From Cryptomeria japonica (taxonomy: Eukaryota; Streptophyta; Pinopsida; Cupressales; Cupressaceae), in contig NC_081414.1 of assembly GCF_030272615.1 (NCBI RefSeq), forward strand, positions 48,354,501 through 48,418,500: DNA of 64,000 bases, written 5' to 3'. The position numbers and the translations under genes were made by a program. How positions within the stretch are numbered: the first letter of the stretch is position 1; each line of letters starts with the position of its first letter. Shown piece after piece: positions 25,274 to 36,849 of this stretch. The notes beneath the pieces are model-generated. The model had not been told where the DNA came from. It made no database searches and saw nothing but the letters and a program-made list of their open reading frames with translations.

Positions 25274-26146
25274 ATGGCGTAATTGACCAATTTAGTGTTG
25301 GAAGGCAGTCAGAGATTCAATGGTAAGAATTATAACACCGAGAAGCAGCACTTGCTGGCAATCTTTGAATATCACCGCCTTGATGATCTTGTTTTGAGAA
25401 AAGAGTCTCGTCCTACCATAGCCGGATCAGATCAAGACAAGTTTGATGACCGGAATCAAAAAGTCGTCATGCTTCTCAAGCTCTTTGTCACAAATGACCA
25501 ATTACCTTAGATTCCTTCTGGCAAGTCAGCCTCAGAAATCTGGAAGCATCTGAAGGAATTGCATGAAACATCCAACAAAAGCCAAGCGTTCTCCATCATG
25601 ATGGATGAACGTATGTCCTTACAAGAGCAGCTCACTAAGATTAAGGACATTCGAGATCAACTCAAAGCTATTGGTCAGAAAATGGAGGAAGAGGATATGG
25701 TAGTCATCACCTTGAAAAGTCTGCCTGAATCCTATGAGCACCTTATAGAAACTCTCAACATTACTTCAACGAATGTTGATCTGAAATTTCCAGAGTTATG
25801 CACCAAACTTCTACAGCAGGATCATTGGAAACAACAATTTGGTAGCAGTGCCACTTCATCCTCCTCAAAGCAAGCCTTTGCAGCCAAATCTTTTCAGAAA
25901 GATAAAGGCAAAGCTCGATCTTCTCAGTCATCTCAGCACAAGGGCTCCAGTCAGTCTCAAGATGGTTCAAAGAAGAAGAAGGTTCAATGCAACTATTGTC
26001 ATAAATATGGCCACATGATCAAGGATTGTCGCAATCGGATAGCTTCCGAACAGAGCAAGCAGGGAGGGTCTCAACCTAAAGCCAATGTCGCTGAGGAACA
26101 TTTTGGCTTTCCTCGTCTGAGCAGAATTCTGGGGATCAGCCTTTGA
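25274..26146 (+). pseudogene. Copia gag with CCHC zinc knuckle, broken by in-frame stops
   Basis: The start is ATG GCG at 25,274, followed by an in-frame TAA at 25,280. The frame then reads LTNLVLEGSQRFNGKNY, typical of copia gag N-termini. A TAG lies at 25,508-25,510, after NDQLP. The frame then runs on through HETSNKSQAF, MSLQEQLTKIKDIRDQL and the SLPESYEHLIETLNI segment. A Ser/Lys-rich stretch is followed by a zinc knuckle CNYCHKYGHMIKDC (C-x2-C-x4-H-x4-C). After about 26,100 the protease and most of integrase are missing. Confidence 0.9.
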
Positions 26147-27965
26147 AGGCTTCCTATTTGGGTGTCCGTCTTCTATTTGGTTCACCTAATGGGAGGGATG
26201 ACGCAGATTCTGAATTTGATGATGCACTACCTGAATTTCCTCTGGATGATGCTAATCTTCCGCCTACTCCAGATCATGTTCCTCCTCCAGTTCCAGTTAT
26301 TCCTCCTGCATCTGATGTTGGTTCTTCTACTCTCCGGCCTAAATGGTGGACTAAGACCATCAGTGGTCTTCGTCTTGATGAGCTCATTGAGGGTAGATCT
26401 TCTAGAAACAAGAGCAAACAGGTGTCTACAGTCAATTTTTCTCTCATGGCCAACATTCAAAGTATTTATGAGCCTCAGACATATGTAGAGGCAAAAGGGA
26501 TTCCAAAGTGGGAACAGGCTATGGACGCAAAATACCAAAGCCTTTTGAAGAACACCTAGGTTCTCTCTGATCTTCCTTTAGGGAACAAGCCCATTAGCTG
26601 CAAATGGGTGTATAAGGTCAAGTATCATGCAGATGGTACCTTGGATAAATACAAGGCCAGATTGGTTGCTCGAGGATTCACACAGCGAAAGGGCATTGAT
26701 TATGAGGAGACTTTTTCTCCTACTACCAAGATGAGTACTCTTCATCTTCTCGCTATTGCAGCTCAGTTTGGATGGAAAGTCCATCAAATGGATGTTAAGA
26801 GTGCCTTCCTCAACGATGAGTTGCAAGAAGAAGTCTACATGACATAGCCTCCTGGTTTCAAGGTTGTCGGCAAAGAACATCAAGTATGTAGACTCATGAA
26901 AGCACTCTATGGACTCAAACGGGCTCCTCGAGCATGGTACATCAAGATTGATCAGTACTTGGTTGCTCATGGTTTTCAGCATAGTCCTTCTGACCCAAAT
27001 CTGTATATCAGACACTCTAGTGATAATGTTCTCTTGTTGTCTATGTGGATGACTTGATCATTACTGGTAGTTTAGCACATTTGACTGCAGAAATCAAGCA
27101 AGACATGTGCAAGGCTTTTGACATGACAGATTTGGGACTTCTCCATTATTGTTTAGGTTTTGAGGTTTGGTAGACTGATGGTAGCATTTTTATTTCTCAG
27201 TCTAAGTATGCCAGGAACTTGCTTGACAGGTTTCGAATGCAGGATTGTAAACCTGCTTCCACGCCTATGGAGATAAGACTAAAGTTGTCAACCAAGTTTG
27301 ATTCTCCTCCTGTAGATGAAACAACATTCGGGCAACTAGTGGGTAGTCTCATCTATCTCACTACCACTAGACCTGATCTCAGTTTTGCAATGAGCTACAT
27401 TTCACGCTTCATGACATCCCCCAAGGTTGATCATTGGGTAGCAACAAAGCATGTGCTGCGTTATGTGAAGGGCACTTCTGATTATGGACTTCTTTACACT
27501 AGAAGTCACGATCCTAGACTCAGTGATTTTACAGATTCAAATTGGGCAGGCTTGGTTGTTGATAGAAAATCAACATCTGGGTATGTGTTCAATTTTGGAT
27601 CTAGTGCAGTCACATGGACTAGTAAAAAGCAACAAGCAATGGCTCTCTCCTCGACAGAAGAAGAGTATCGAGGAGCAGTTAAGGCAGCTTGTAAGGCAAT
27701 TTGGCTTTGCCAAATGCTTGCGGATATGCAAATATCTCAAGCAGGTCCGACTCCCTTGTTCTATGATAATCAGGGAGTTCTCAAACTTGCCAAGAATCTT
27801 GTCTTCCATGAAAGAACCAAGCATGTGGGAACTCATTGTCATTTTATTCGCAAGCTTGTTGAAGACGGCTCAATTCAGTTGCAGTATGTTCCAACTGTGG
27901 ATCAAATTGCAGATATTCTCACCAAGTCTCTCAACCCAGATAAGTTTGCTAAATTCGGGAGATAG
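26147..27965 (+). pseudogene. Copia integrase C-terminal linker, reverse transcriptase and RNase H remnant
   Basis: 26,143-26,559 covers the linker ending MDAKYQSLLKNT, with a TAG where the family usually has Trp. Reverse transcriptase starts at 26,560 ([35 protein letters not shown]). A TAG lies at 26,845-26,847, where YMxQPPGF would have Gln. ALYGLKRAPRAWY follows. A 1-bp frameshift near 27,035 disrupts the YVDD catalytic box, and another TAG lies at 27,171. RNase H follows (27,219-27,965): RPDLSFAM, RKSTSGYVF, ALSSTEEEYRG and ADILTKSL. The frame ends about 40 bp before the 3' LTR, as expected for copia. Confidence 0.92.
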
Positions 27966-28001
27966 CTTGTTGTTGTTGACATATTGACCATTAAGGGAGG
28001 G

Positions 28002-28180
28002 TATTAAAATAATATCTTATTTATTTATTTAATGGTCAAATATGTAACATAATGTACATTATAGCTTGTTTCTATGTTTACGATTGTTTCTTTTCAGAAA
28101 CATCTTGTAAATTCTTTATAATGATCTTTCTGATCATTTGTTAATACATTCAAGTTTTTTACCACTTACTGTTCGTAATA
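28002..28180 (+). repeat. 3' LTR of the copia element
   Basis: 179 bp, TATTAAAATAATATC to GTTCGTAATA, preceded by the purine tract ending at 28,001 and followed by the target duplication TATGG. Confidence 0.92.
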
Positions 28181-28185
28181 TATGG

Positions 28186-31170
28186 TAATGGTAATGATCA
28201 AGGGGCAAAGGAAATAAAAAATTCTAAACAAAAAAAAGTAGGTTTGCAATATGCAGATTCTAATTCTGGCTCACTTGGGTCAAGTTGGGAAAGGGATATT
28301 AGTTTGCCTTTTGAAGGAGTCAAAACCAAGGGAAATAACACTCCCTTCTTATTTTGAAAAAATTGGCAATGGGAGTGGTAATCCACCCCCCCCCCCTTTA
28401 GGCAATGATGCCCTCCCCTTTCCTTTTATAGTCTTTGATGAAAATCTTGCATTGGAATGTAACGGGACTAGAAGCCATGATAGAAAATTTTAGGTTAAAT
28501 TGTTGTCCAAATCAAGAAGTTTGGAATATGCGATGTTGCAAGAAGTTAAATTGGTTGGTTTACTTTTAGAAGATACTTGTAAAGTCAAATATCATCAAGA
28601 TGTAATCAATTCTATAAGGCCAAAGGTACAAGGTGTCAAGGTTGATGTTATTGCATTTGGGTGACAAGGGTTCCAATTTTTTCTTTATACACTTGAGGTT
28701 AAGCGTAGAGCAAAGATACCGGATTCGTGGCTATAGGGCAAGGTGCGGAGCCAGGTTCCAACCGGGTCCAGATTCGAGTTGGGCTTGGCCCTAGGTTCAC
28801 TGCTCGTTCGACCCATGCAAACAAGAAAAAGTTGTGTTTTTTTTTTTTCAAAGCATACTCCTGCAGGTGCTCCATCTCTCTCTTCCGACTCTGGCTTCCT
28901 CCTCTAGCTCCGTCTTCCTCCTCCCCTCTCTTCCATTCGATCGCTTTCGTTTCAAACTTCTATTTTTATTTTTATTTAAGCATTACTTATGCTTTATGTT
29001 TTATATCCTTCGATTTGGTATTTTTGAAATTTAATAAGTAAAAATTTTATACTTCCAAAAAATTTAAATTAAACTAATATGATAATTTATATTATTATTG
29101 ATAATATTTTAAATTAAAAGTTTAAACATATTTTATTATTTATATTTGTTTTATTTTTAATTTTATTATTTAATTTTATGTTTTATTTTATTATTAATAA
29201 TATAATAATATTATATATTATTATATATAATCATAATGTACGAACATACCCATACCCGTACCCAAGGAAAATAAAATTTTGACGTACCCGCAATTTTGTA
29301 CCTGATTTCATACCCAAATCCGTACCCGAACCGGTAACTTAGGCATAGAGAGAGAAGATTAATGTTGTTGAGGTGGGAGGTGTGCTAGTCAAAGATGAGA
29401 CAGAGATAAGGAGGGCCTTTCAGAAATTTTATTAAATTTGTGTTTTCTTCAAGTGGCAGTGATGCTGTTTTTGGTGCCAAGGATATTATCTCTAAGATTG
29501 TTCCTTGCAAACTTCAAGGTAGGAGTCTAGAGGACTTGAGGCAGAATTAACATTAGATAAGATTACACAAGTTATTTGTCACTTAAAAGAATGAGAAATC
29601 TCTTGGCTTTGATGGTTTTCCCATGGATTTTTATTATGCTGATATTGATTGGGTTGGTAAAATTTTGCTTAAAGCATATGAAGAGGCAATTGTGGATGGT
29701 TCCCTTGGTACTGAGATTAACAAAGGGGTCGTAAAGTTGTTAGCCAAAGAAGGGTATCCTTTTGAACTGAAAAACTAGAGACCTGTTACCTTGCTTAATG
29801 TGTCTTATAATTTTTTTGCAAAAGTCTTGGTCCTGAGAGTTCAAAAGTAATCTATCCAAAGTGGTTTACCCCCTTGCAAACTAATTTTGTGAAGGGTGGA
29901 TTCATTTTGGATAACTTGTTGACTAGTTGGGAGGCTATGAATTGAGCAAAACATCCTAAGCGGAATGTGGCTATGGTTCTCTTTGATTTTGAAAAAGCAC
30001 ATGACCATATTAACAGAACTTTCTTATTTCGATGCTCAAGGCTTTAGGCTTTGGTGAGTTTTCTATGGAATGATCAATATTTTATTTATGGATGATTCTG
30101 CTCAGATTTGTATCAACGGTCTTCTTTCTTATTTTTTCCTTCTTCAAGGATCTACAAACCAAGGTTTCCCTCTGGCACCTTGCTTGTCTTGGCTTTTGAG
30201 GCTATTCATATCCTCCTGAGGGGCTTCTCTTTAGGGACGTCGGTGAAGGGATTATGTTTGCCTTCTAGTGACTCAATTTGGAAGTTCAATTGCTAATGAC
30301 TACCTTTTTTGTTGATCTAGAAGACAAAATTTTATCAATCTAATAAAAAGGTTTGATTTTTACAGTTTGGTCTCTGAAGGAAATATGGAATTGGCTAATG
30401 GATGAATTTAACACAAAAATTGTTGTGTAATGGCAATCTTTTGTCCTTGGCTAGAAGATTTCAAGTCTGCCCAAATATTTTTTCTTCTTACTCCTAATAT
30501 CTATCTTCTTGTCAATTGGTTTGTTTTGCTCAGGTTAACCAATTGAATAAACTCGCGAGAAAGGGAATAAGAAAAGGCATTCAGTCCCTTGGGTTAAGTG
30601 CATTAGACGTAGAAAATTGGGCAGTATGGGGTTGAGGAACCTATGCTTACAAGATGTGTCTGATGCATTCAAATGAATTATAATGGCTCTAAAACGTAAT
30701 AATCCTTGGAAGCAACTTGTTAGATGTAATTTGGCTAATGGCTTTCCTAAAGGTATATTCCTCGTTGGAAAAGATATCATTTGTAGGATATTCTTCTTGG
30801 TGACTTTGAGTTTATGCCCCTTGGATCAAATGTTTTTGGTTCTATCTGGAAAGTTTAGAAATTTGTTAAATATTTTACTAGAGGACATGATGTTTCTAAT
30901 AATAAATGTCGTTTAGGGTCTTTGTGGTGGTCTCTTGTGGGTAAAACTATAAAATCTCTCTTCTTGCTTATACTAGGGGTTGTTTTGCTAAATGGTAGAA
31001 TAGTCAAGGTATTAATGCTATTGAGTGCCTCTTTGACAAGGGTGTCTAAATTGTTTTTAAAAAGTAACCTTTTGAGGAAAGAAAATTGTTAAAAACTCCT
31101 AAAACCTACGAGGGGGAGGCTTTTCATTGCAAAATGCAACACATTGTATTTAGTTTTTAAAATCCCAGCT
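28186..31170 (+). pseudogene. L1-type LINE ORF2 remnant (endonuclease and reverse transcriptase)
   Basis: At 28,438 an ATG opens MKILHWNVTGLEAMIENF, the usual start of the AP-endonuclease domain of plant L1 elements. A frame-shifted MLQEVKLVG near 28,530 matches the next endonuclease motif. After the hAT-like insertion (28,711-29,342) the sequence resumes with VGGVLVKDETEIRRAFQKFY. Reverse transcriptase motifs follow: SLGFDGFPMDFYYA near 29,600, RPVTLLNVSYNFFAKVL near 29,780, LFDFEKAHDHI near 29,980 and NQGFPLAPC near 30,160. C-terminal sequence with GDFEFMPLGSNVFGSIWK lies near 30,800-30,860. It has many stops and frameshifts, so it is long dead. It lies inside the 13.5-kb TGT intron. Confidence 0.85.
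28711..29342. mobile_element. hAT-like non-autonomous element, 632 bp, in the LINE
   Basis: The termini CAAAGATACCGG (28,711-28,722) and CCGGTAACTTAG (29,331-29,342) are inverted with 10 of 12 matches. They are flanked by 8-bp near-duplicates, GCGTAGAG (28,703-28,710) and GCATAGAG (29,343-29,350). The 8-bp target size and the CAAAG-type start fit hAT elements. The interior is AT-rich, with subterminal GTACCCG/CGTACCC repeats near the right end and no transposase. LINE coding sequence resumes directly after it. Confidence 0.78.
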
Positions 31171-31540
31171 GGTTTTTGTTTGTTTAATTCCTTTTAATAG
31201 CTGTCCCCCTCACCATCCCCTTGCAGTCCCTAAAATTTGTGAAAACTTTTGTTGTCCCCCACCCCTATTGGAAACTCGGATAAACACTAAAATACAATCA
31301 ACAGAAAGTGCATCACCATGTAACCAGCGGATAGGTACATCTTCCAAAACTTTTGTCATGTTCTCTTAAGCAACTGTTAAAATGACCCCCTTACTTTTTT
31401 TCAATTTTAAACACCACAATGCACCCGTTATGGTTAGGAAAGAGAAATACAATACTGCTGAAAGGTAACCCTTCCACTTTCTTATCACCAAGATCCCAAT
31501 GTGGGTGAGGTGAGAGCATATGGTGAATTGAAGATCGTTA
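31171..31540. other. Intron sequence with a fragment resembling the Mutator-like element
   Basis: Around 31,200-31,285 the run TGTCCCCCTCACCATCCCC and a later TATTGGAAACTCGG resemble, inverted, the left end of the element at 20,915. No gene is seen. Confidence 0.4.
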
Positions 31541-31549
31541 GCTCCAAAG

Positions 31550-33427
31550 AAAAACTAAAAGTACAATGCTAGGCGGCAAGCCAGCCCCTTCCGCTTGTTC
31601 AGCAAGCAAGAACAACTTAAATGTAAAATCACTCCACCACTTTTCAGCGGGAGGACAGCTATTACAATACTGAAAGTAAGAGCACTCAAACACTTATTTA
31701 GCGGGAGAACAGTTATTACAATACTGAAAGTAAGATCACTCAACCACTTATTCAGCAAGAGGACTGTGAAACCAACTAAAAGTAATAGATAGGAGGCTAA
31801 GCCAGCCTCTTCCGCTTCTTCAGTGGGAATACAAAATGTAAGATGCAATAAAACGAACGCTGATCAGTACTACTGATTTCAGCATTACAATGAAAGCACT
31901 AGCTTGCAGATTACAATAGGAAATTGTTATCCAAACACACCAAAATGTTAGGACTTGACCTTCTAACAAATATGAGCTATCCAACATATGAAAAGTATCC
32001 AAACAAGTAAATAACTCGCGTCTGATGTAAAGAACAACAAACTGAAATAACATACCAGCAAGAAGAGAAATCACCTAGATGCTCATAACTTTGCCCACAC
32101 AACTCCGAATGACTTGAAATCAAATGCGAATGATCCCTAGAGAGGAGGCGTCCAAGCCAAGACAAACCACCAGCTGCAAATCTGATCAACCCAATAATGC
32201 ATGCTTCCCAAGGCATTCACATACATGGTACGACCAAGTAAGGAGGGCGATTTTGTTTATAAAATTCAAATCAACACCAAAACCACGAAACTTAGCAAAA
32301 GGAATCGCCTAACCAAGAGGAAAACATGGGAAGAATACTTAGAAGCAGCAACTAAACTCTCAGAGACTTATGAGTGAATTTCACGATCAGCTCCATACGA
32401 AACAGCGAACTCCAGAACTGAAAACAACACTCCAAAATCAAAAAGAATAACTTCATCTTCGTTGAGCTCAATCTGCCCCTCTGAATGAGAAACAGTCACA
32501 ATATTTAGCTAGGGGCTATCTTTCAAACACGAAACTGAAGCAGGCTAGGAGGTATGCATCCCTCGAAGCAAAGTCTGAAATGATTTCGGAAGCACTTCAT
32601 TATGATAAGCAATAGATACTCTCAAATGAAGGCCAAGGCACTTATTTATAACTTCCTCCCAACTCGAAACTCCTTTTCCCTCCAATGTGGGACTAAACAA
32701 TGACATTCAAATTCACTATTAATTTGCATTTCATTTCATCCTTCACCAAGTCGTCCCATTTTGCCTAAACAAGACACTTTATTAAAATGCAAATAATACA
32801 TAATATGAGTGCCCAACATATAACTTTTAATATAAATTAGCAATCCCTTTAATAAATCATCCATTTTTGTCTTAAGTTATAATTCAACTTACAACACCAT
32901 TTTCCATCAAATACTAAACTTGCCAAAACAAGCTCAAAGAGTATGGGAGATCAAACTAAGAGAACTGCCTTGCCAGATATAGCCACTGCACTGAGCTGCA
33001 GAAACCCTGCCAAAAATAGCACTGCTAAAAATAGCACTTACTAAAAATAGTGTGTCCAAATGCATTTTAACCACATTTTGAGCAACCATCGCAACTTACT
33101 AAAAATAGTAAGCCGGGAAAAGTCTTTAGATTCATTTGCATGTCACATCATCGTGAAGCTCTCAGAAAACCCATAAAAACCCAGAGAAATGAGTTCTCCT
33201 CGCCCCCACTTACTAAAAATAGTAAGTTTAGCAAACTCCACTGCTTGCTATGCATGTACCCCATTGCGAAGCTTTCTGAAAACCCAGAAGGAATCCAGAA
33301 TCAAAACTATAAAACTCCAACATGCAAGCCACAAAAAATGCCAAGACATCCCCTAGAAGTAGGAAACCCTAATTTCCGCTTCCGATTAGCCAACTGAACT
33401 GATTCTTATTGAGAAGGGGACATTACA
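31550..33427 (-). mobile_element. Large LTR-like repeat, probably gypsy
   Basis: On the minus strand it starts TGTAATGTCCCCTTCTC at 33,427. The chromodomain gypsy LTR at 36,856 starts with the same TGTAATGTCCC. Within it, CTTACTAAAAATAGTAAG palindromes recur (near 33,095 and 33,207), and a 53-54-bp tandem repeat beginning CACTC lies at 31,630, 31,683 and 31,737. No internal coding domain was found, so it may be a solo LTR. The lower boundary is uncertain. Confidence 0.5.
31630..31790. repeat. 54-bp tandem repeat, about three copies
   Basis: Units starting CACTC at 31,630, 31,683 and 31,737 each contain (C/A)ACTTATT(T/C)AGC followed by a GAGGAC- or GAGAAC-type block, and two of them contain ATTACAATACTGAAAGTAAG. 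Confidence 0.75.
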
Positions 33428-33704
33428 ACTCTTCAAGAAACAAATAAAAATATTGGACAACTTTAAACTCAGATCAGATTTCTTCTCATCTTTATTTCAG
33501 CTTTTACATTTAGTCTTTCTTTGCAATGAGAAGAATCTATACAACTCATAAAAATATCCAACTTTTCATGCCAGAATCAATCATTTTGAGGTGTTTACAT
33601 GAACCAACTGAATTCCAGACAAAAATTATTCTATATCTATCGATGTCCACAAACATGTTTACATTTTGTAATATTTTCATATATACAAGCTTAAAGCATC
33701 TTAC

Positions 33705-33798
33705 CTTGTGTTCCAACGGGCATAAATAGCGGAGTTTGGCACTGAAAATGAGGAAGTGTGAGTCGTGTTGCACGAGCTCTGTTGAACTTTCCTAACAC
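33705..33798 (-). CDS. Queuine tRNA-ribosyltransferase (TGT), N-terminal exon (31 codons plus one base)
   Basis: This 94-nt minus-strand exon encodes VLGKFNRARATRLTLPH, then CQTPLFMPVGTQ, and ends with the G of the next Gly codon. TPxFMPVGTQ is the hallmark N-terminal motif of tRNA-guanine transglycosylases, and ARAxRLxLPH precedes it in plant and animal enzymes. The donor is ACAAG then gtaaga. The acceptor atatctctctcaatgcag has a clear pyrimidine tract. The exon joins 19,988-20,166 exactly within a Gly codon, giving GTQGTIKG. The protein normally has a short RFE-type stretch before VL, so a further upstream start-codon exon is expected. I could not find it between 33,799 and 64,000. An in-frame ATG two codons before the acceptor could be an alternative start, but the splice signal makes this less likely. 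Confidence 0.92.
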
Positions 33799-35345
33799 CT
33801 GCATTGAGAGAGATATCGCTGTGAAAGATTTTTCTATTCATTAGATCCATCTGTATTAAACAAAAAATAATTCATTCACTCTAAAAATATCCTCATTGAT
33901 ATCCCCATTTCTTGTTTAAGACAAGAGATACATTAAAACCATTGCGAAGTTTCATCTCACAAATACCATTTCAAATCAAGACAAAAATGAATATTACAAT
34001 TTAATTTTAGTGGGACTTGATCTATCTGTGTATATTTCAAGTCATCTCAAATCCAAAAAAAAATTAAAATACCCATAAAAGTATTCAATACTTAAGAGAG
34101 TGAAAATTGGCATCAAAGGGAAAAAGAAGTCACTAATTTCAGTTAAGAATCAACAACAAAGAAGAATGTGCTCATTAACGAAGTTAACAAGCACAACAGA
34201 CATCCAACAAGCAGGTAACTTGCAATAACCAAAAAAACCAATTATTTGGGTGCAAAATCAGTTGAGGTTATAATTTTCCACTCTCCCTCTCCAAACTTTT
34301 TCCTTATAGCATCATTGTTGATATTCCTCTAGATCCAAAAACCTTGAGGCTATGCATTGTTATATAACTCAATATTTTTATTTGCAACTCACTACTTCCA
34401 GAAATATTTTCACATGTCCAAGCACCATTGGCAATTTCATTAACTTTTCATTGCAATATCTAAGCTTCTGATCACAATGCATTGTTATATGAAAATAATT
34501 TGGCCATTATTTAAAGTAGAGAAAAAATTGAAGCATTTTAAAATTAAGAAACATATTTGGTTGAATCACAATTTTCATATAAAGATTGTCTTATTTAAGT
34601 TTCATCGTAAAAGCAGATATCCTTGTTAAAAAATAGACCATAAAAACCTATGGCACTAGGGAATACTATCTAAGTGGAATTAAGATTCTCCAAGGAATGA
34701 AACAAACTTAATTTTAATGGGGTTTCAAAGTCAAAAAGAAAAATAAATACATTGATGTCCATTATTGACTAAATGTGGCAATAAGACTTTAAAGTGCATC
34801 CAATTGCAATAGAGCAATATTAGAGAAAAAACACTAGAATCTTTAACGCTAACGAGAACGAAAGCTAAAACAATCAAAAGCGCAGGAAGGAATGAACCCA
34901 AGGATGGTAAACTCTTCATAGCGTACAAGCATAATAACAAAATGCTTGAAGCAGAATAGGGAGAATTACTGTCTTCATTTTTCGACACAAGACTAGTGCA
35001 ATATATGGTAACATCCACTGGAATAAAAAAGAAAGCATTAAACTATGATTTTGTGAGTTTCACTATTCTCAACAATTGCAAAGTGTGAGGCCAAAAGCAT
35101 ATCCAAGACTTCTGAACAAAATTGAACAAATCCAAAAACTTAACTGTTAGTCAAATGTGTGACCAAGGATACAACCTCACATTTCATGCTCAAAGATGTG
35201 AGATCATGAAGGCAAGTACAAGTAAACTTGTTGCAAAGGCAAGTAGGACAGCAAATAACTTGTACAATCTAAGTCAGATTAAAAGAGGAAACTGCCTTAT
35301 GGGACAAACAAATGAAAGTTGACTATGCCATAGAAGAATAGGACA
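33799..35345. other. Upstream intron or flank of TGT, nothing recognised
   Basis: AT-rich sequence. The minus-strand frame 34,731-35,018 is hydrophobic in part but has no family features and no splice context. The missing first TGT exon would be expected on this side. Confidence 0.4.
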
Positions 35346-35349
35346 TATT

Positions 35350-36835
35350 GTTGGCTTTTGTCATTGATGTCAATAGATCTAGTAAAATAGTTCTTGAAGT
35401 TGGATTTATCTGGAAAATTAAATAGTTATCTGCATTTTCATACTTTTCACATTAGTAAAAGGAATGAGAGATAGTCGTTTTAATGATAACAAATATAAAC
35501 AATCATTTGCAAACATATACAATCTTACCAGACCTCAGTCCGTACTGTATACCCTATTCAAATATGAAATTGTTTTCAGAAAGACGTCTAAGATTGCTTT
35601 TCAATCACTTTGCCACTGCATACAGAATGAAGGTGTTTACAGAAAACACATCTAAGAATGATCTCCAATCTGTCTGAAAAAAAGTCATATTGTTATTATT
35701 GGACATATTATTGCACAAAGAAAAGCTATCATTAAATATGGTTCAAGTTGGTTGAACACGGGTAGGAAGTTTTTTTTAATTATTAATGATAACATATCAT
35801 TAATGAATGTGCACTTAAAAGCATCGAACCAAGAGTCATTTAAGTTTGGGTTAGTTTGAGATGGTTGTATAACTTCCTCATAACTGAAAAGGAAGTTATG
35901 AATTGGTTATCAACCTCTGTTTATCGATGTCTAAGTGGACTTTTCTATATATTCATAATTGGAGGATGGGTGTTATGATTGAAAAGGGTGATGATATTGA
36001 TCTGCGAGATAAAAAAGAAACTTTACAAAAAGAATCTAAAACAAAGTCTGCAAATTATGATCTGTTGATAAAAAGAAGTGAGAAGCATGTTTACACAAGT
36101 TCTGAAGAATGGGCAATCTCTGATGTCTGCAAATCTAATTCTCTATTGATATATTCCAGATCAGGTATAAATTGATTTGTAGTTTGATACTTCATTGTTT
36201 ATGACAGTATATTCTTTAAGCCCTCTATATGAATTCTGTATTTTGACAGTTTTCAGATAAATTTGAGATTTGATTCAGAACAGGTTTATGTCATTGATAA
36301 GATTAATAGAGCTTTGAAGAAGTTTTGCAGATTACAAAGGTTAAGAAGTGCAGCATTGCTTAGTGAATCTGAAAATTGTAAACAATCTGAATAGAAAATT
36401 TTATGCATATGCCAGTGTTGCTGTAAACTTGGTAATAATTACTTGGAATTAGTCACTGTTTGTAATTGTTCTTCATAAAGTTGGTGTTTCAGAAGATCTG
36501 AGTTGGTGCTCAGACATTCAAGTTGAAACTCTGAAAAGTTGGTGCTTTGATAAGGGATTGGGTGATTCCTTGGGTTGGTGCCCTCAAATAGGAAGTTTGG
36601 TGGGTTGGTGCTCACATACAGGAAGTTTGGTGGGTTGGTGCCCTCGAAAATTGTAATTGTTTTTAACTGTGAGACTGGATTAGAACTGTAGATCCTAGCA
36701 GCATTTTCACCGTGGTTTTCCCATCTTGGGTTTCCACGTAAATTTTTGTGCATTGTCTTTATTGTGCATTTGTTTTCATTCCTTCCAGTTTTCAGATGGG
36801 TGTTGTTAGGCAAATCTATGCATCTAGTTAGCAAC
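35350..36835 (+). mobile_element. Copia-type LTR (plus strand), probably solo or truncated
   Basis: It begins TGTTGGCTTTTGTCATTGATG, a start typical of SIRE-like copia LTRs. Near the far end it has GGTGGGTTGGTGC repeats, then AGCAGCATTTTCACCGTGG and GGGTTTCCACGTAAATTTTTG. No target duplication was found, so the ends are approximate. It abuts the chromodomain gypsy LTR. Confidence 0.55.
36570..36650 (+). repeat. Short direct repeats of GGTTGGTGC type
   Basis: The phrase GGAAGTTTGGTGGGTTGGTG occurs twice in tandem about 30 bp apart, with a partial copy before it. It is inside the copia-type LTR. Confidence 0.6.
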
Positions 36836-36849
36836 TAGTGAAATAGGGA

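Larger units (their letters stand above)
24179..28180 (+). mobile_element. Ty1/copia retrotransposon, 4,002 bp, lacking protease and integrase core
   Basis: Two 179-bp LTRs (24,179-24,357 and 28,002-28,180) are flanked by the 5-bp target duplication TATGG (24,174-24,178 and 28,181-28,185). The primer site TGGTTTCAAAGC follows the left LTR directly and is 10/12 identical to the initiator-Met tRNA site. A purine tract, AAGGGAGGG, precedes the right LTR. By eye the LTRs differ at 11 of 179 positions. The LTRs end in TATTA...TAATA, not TG...CA. Coding order is gag, then directly the C-terminal linker of integrase, then reverse transcriptase and RNase H. It is inserted in the LINE, inside the 13.5-kb TGT intron. 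Confidence 0.92.

Noticed and set aside
33799-33804. ATG at the acceptor as the start codon of TGT
   Set aside because: It lacks the short conserved stretch before VLGKF, and the pyrimidine tract plus CAG fits a splice acceptor; kept only as an alternative.
34731-35018. 95-aa minus-strand frame upstream of TGT as a further exon
   Set aside because: No similarity to the TGT N-terminus, no splice context and partly hydrophobic by chance in AT-rich DNA.
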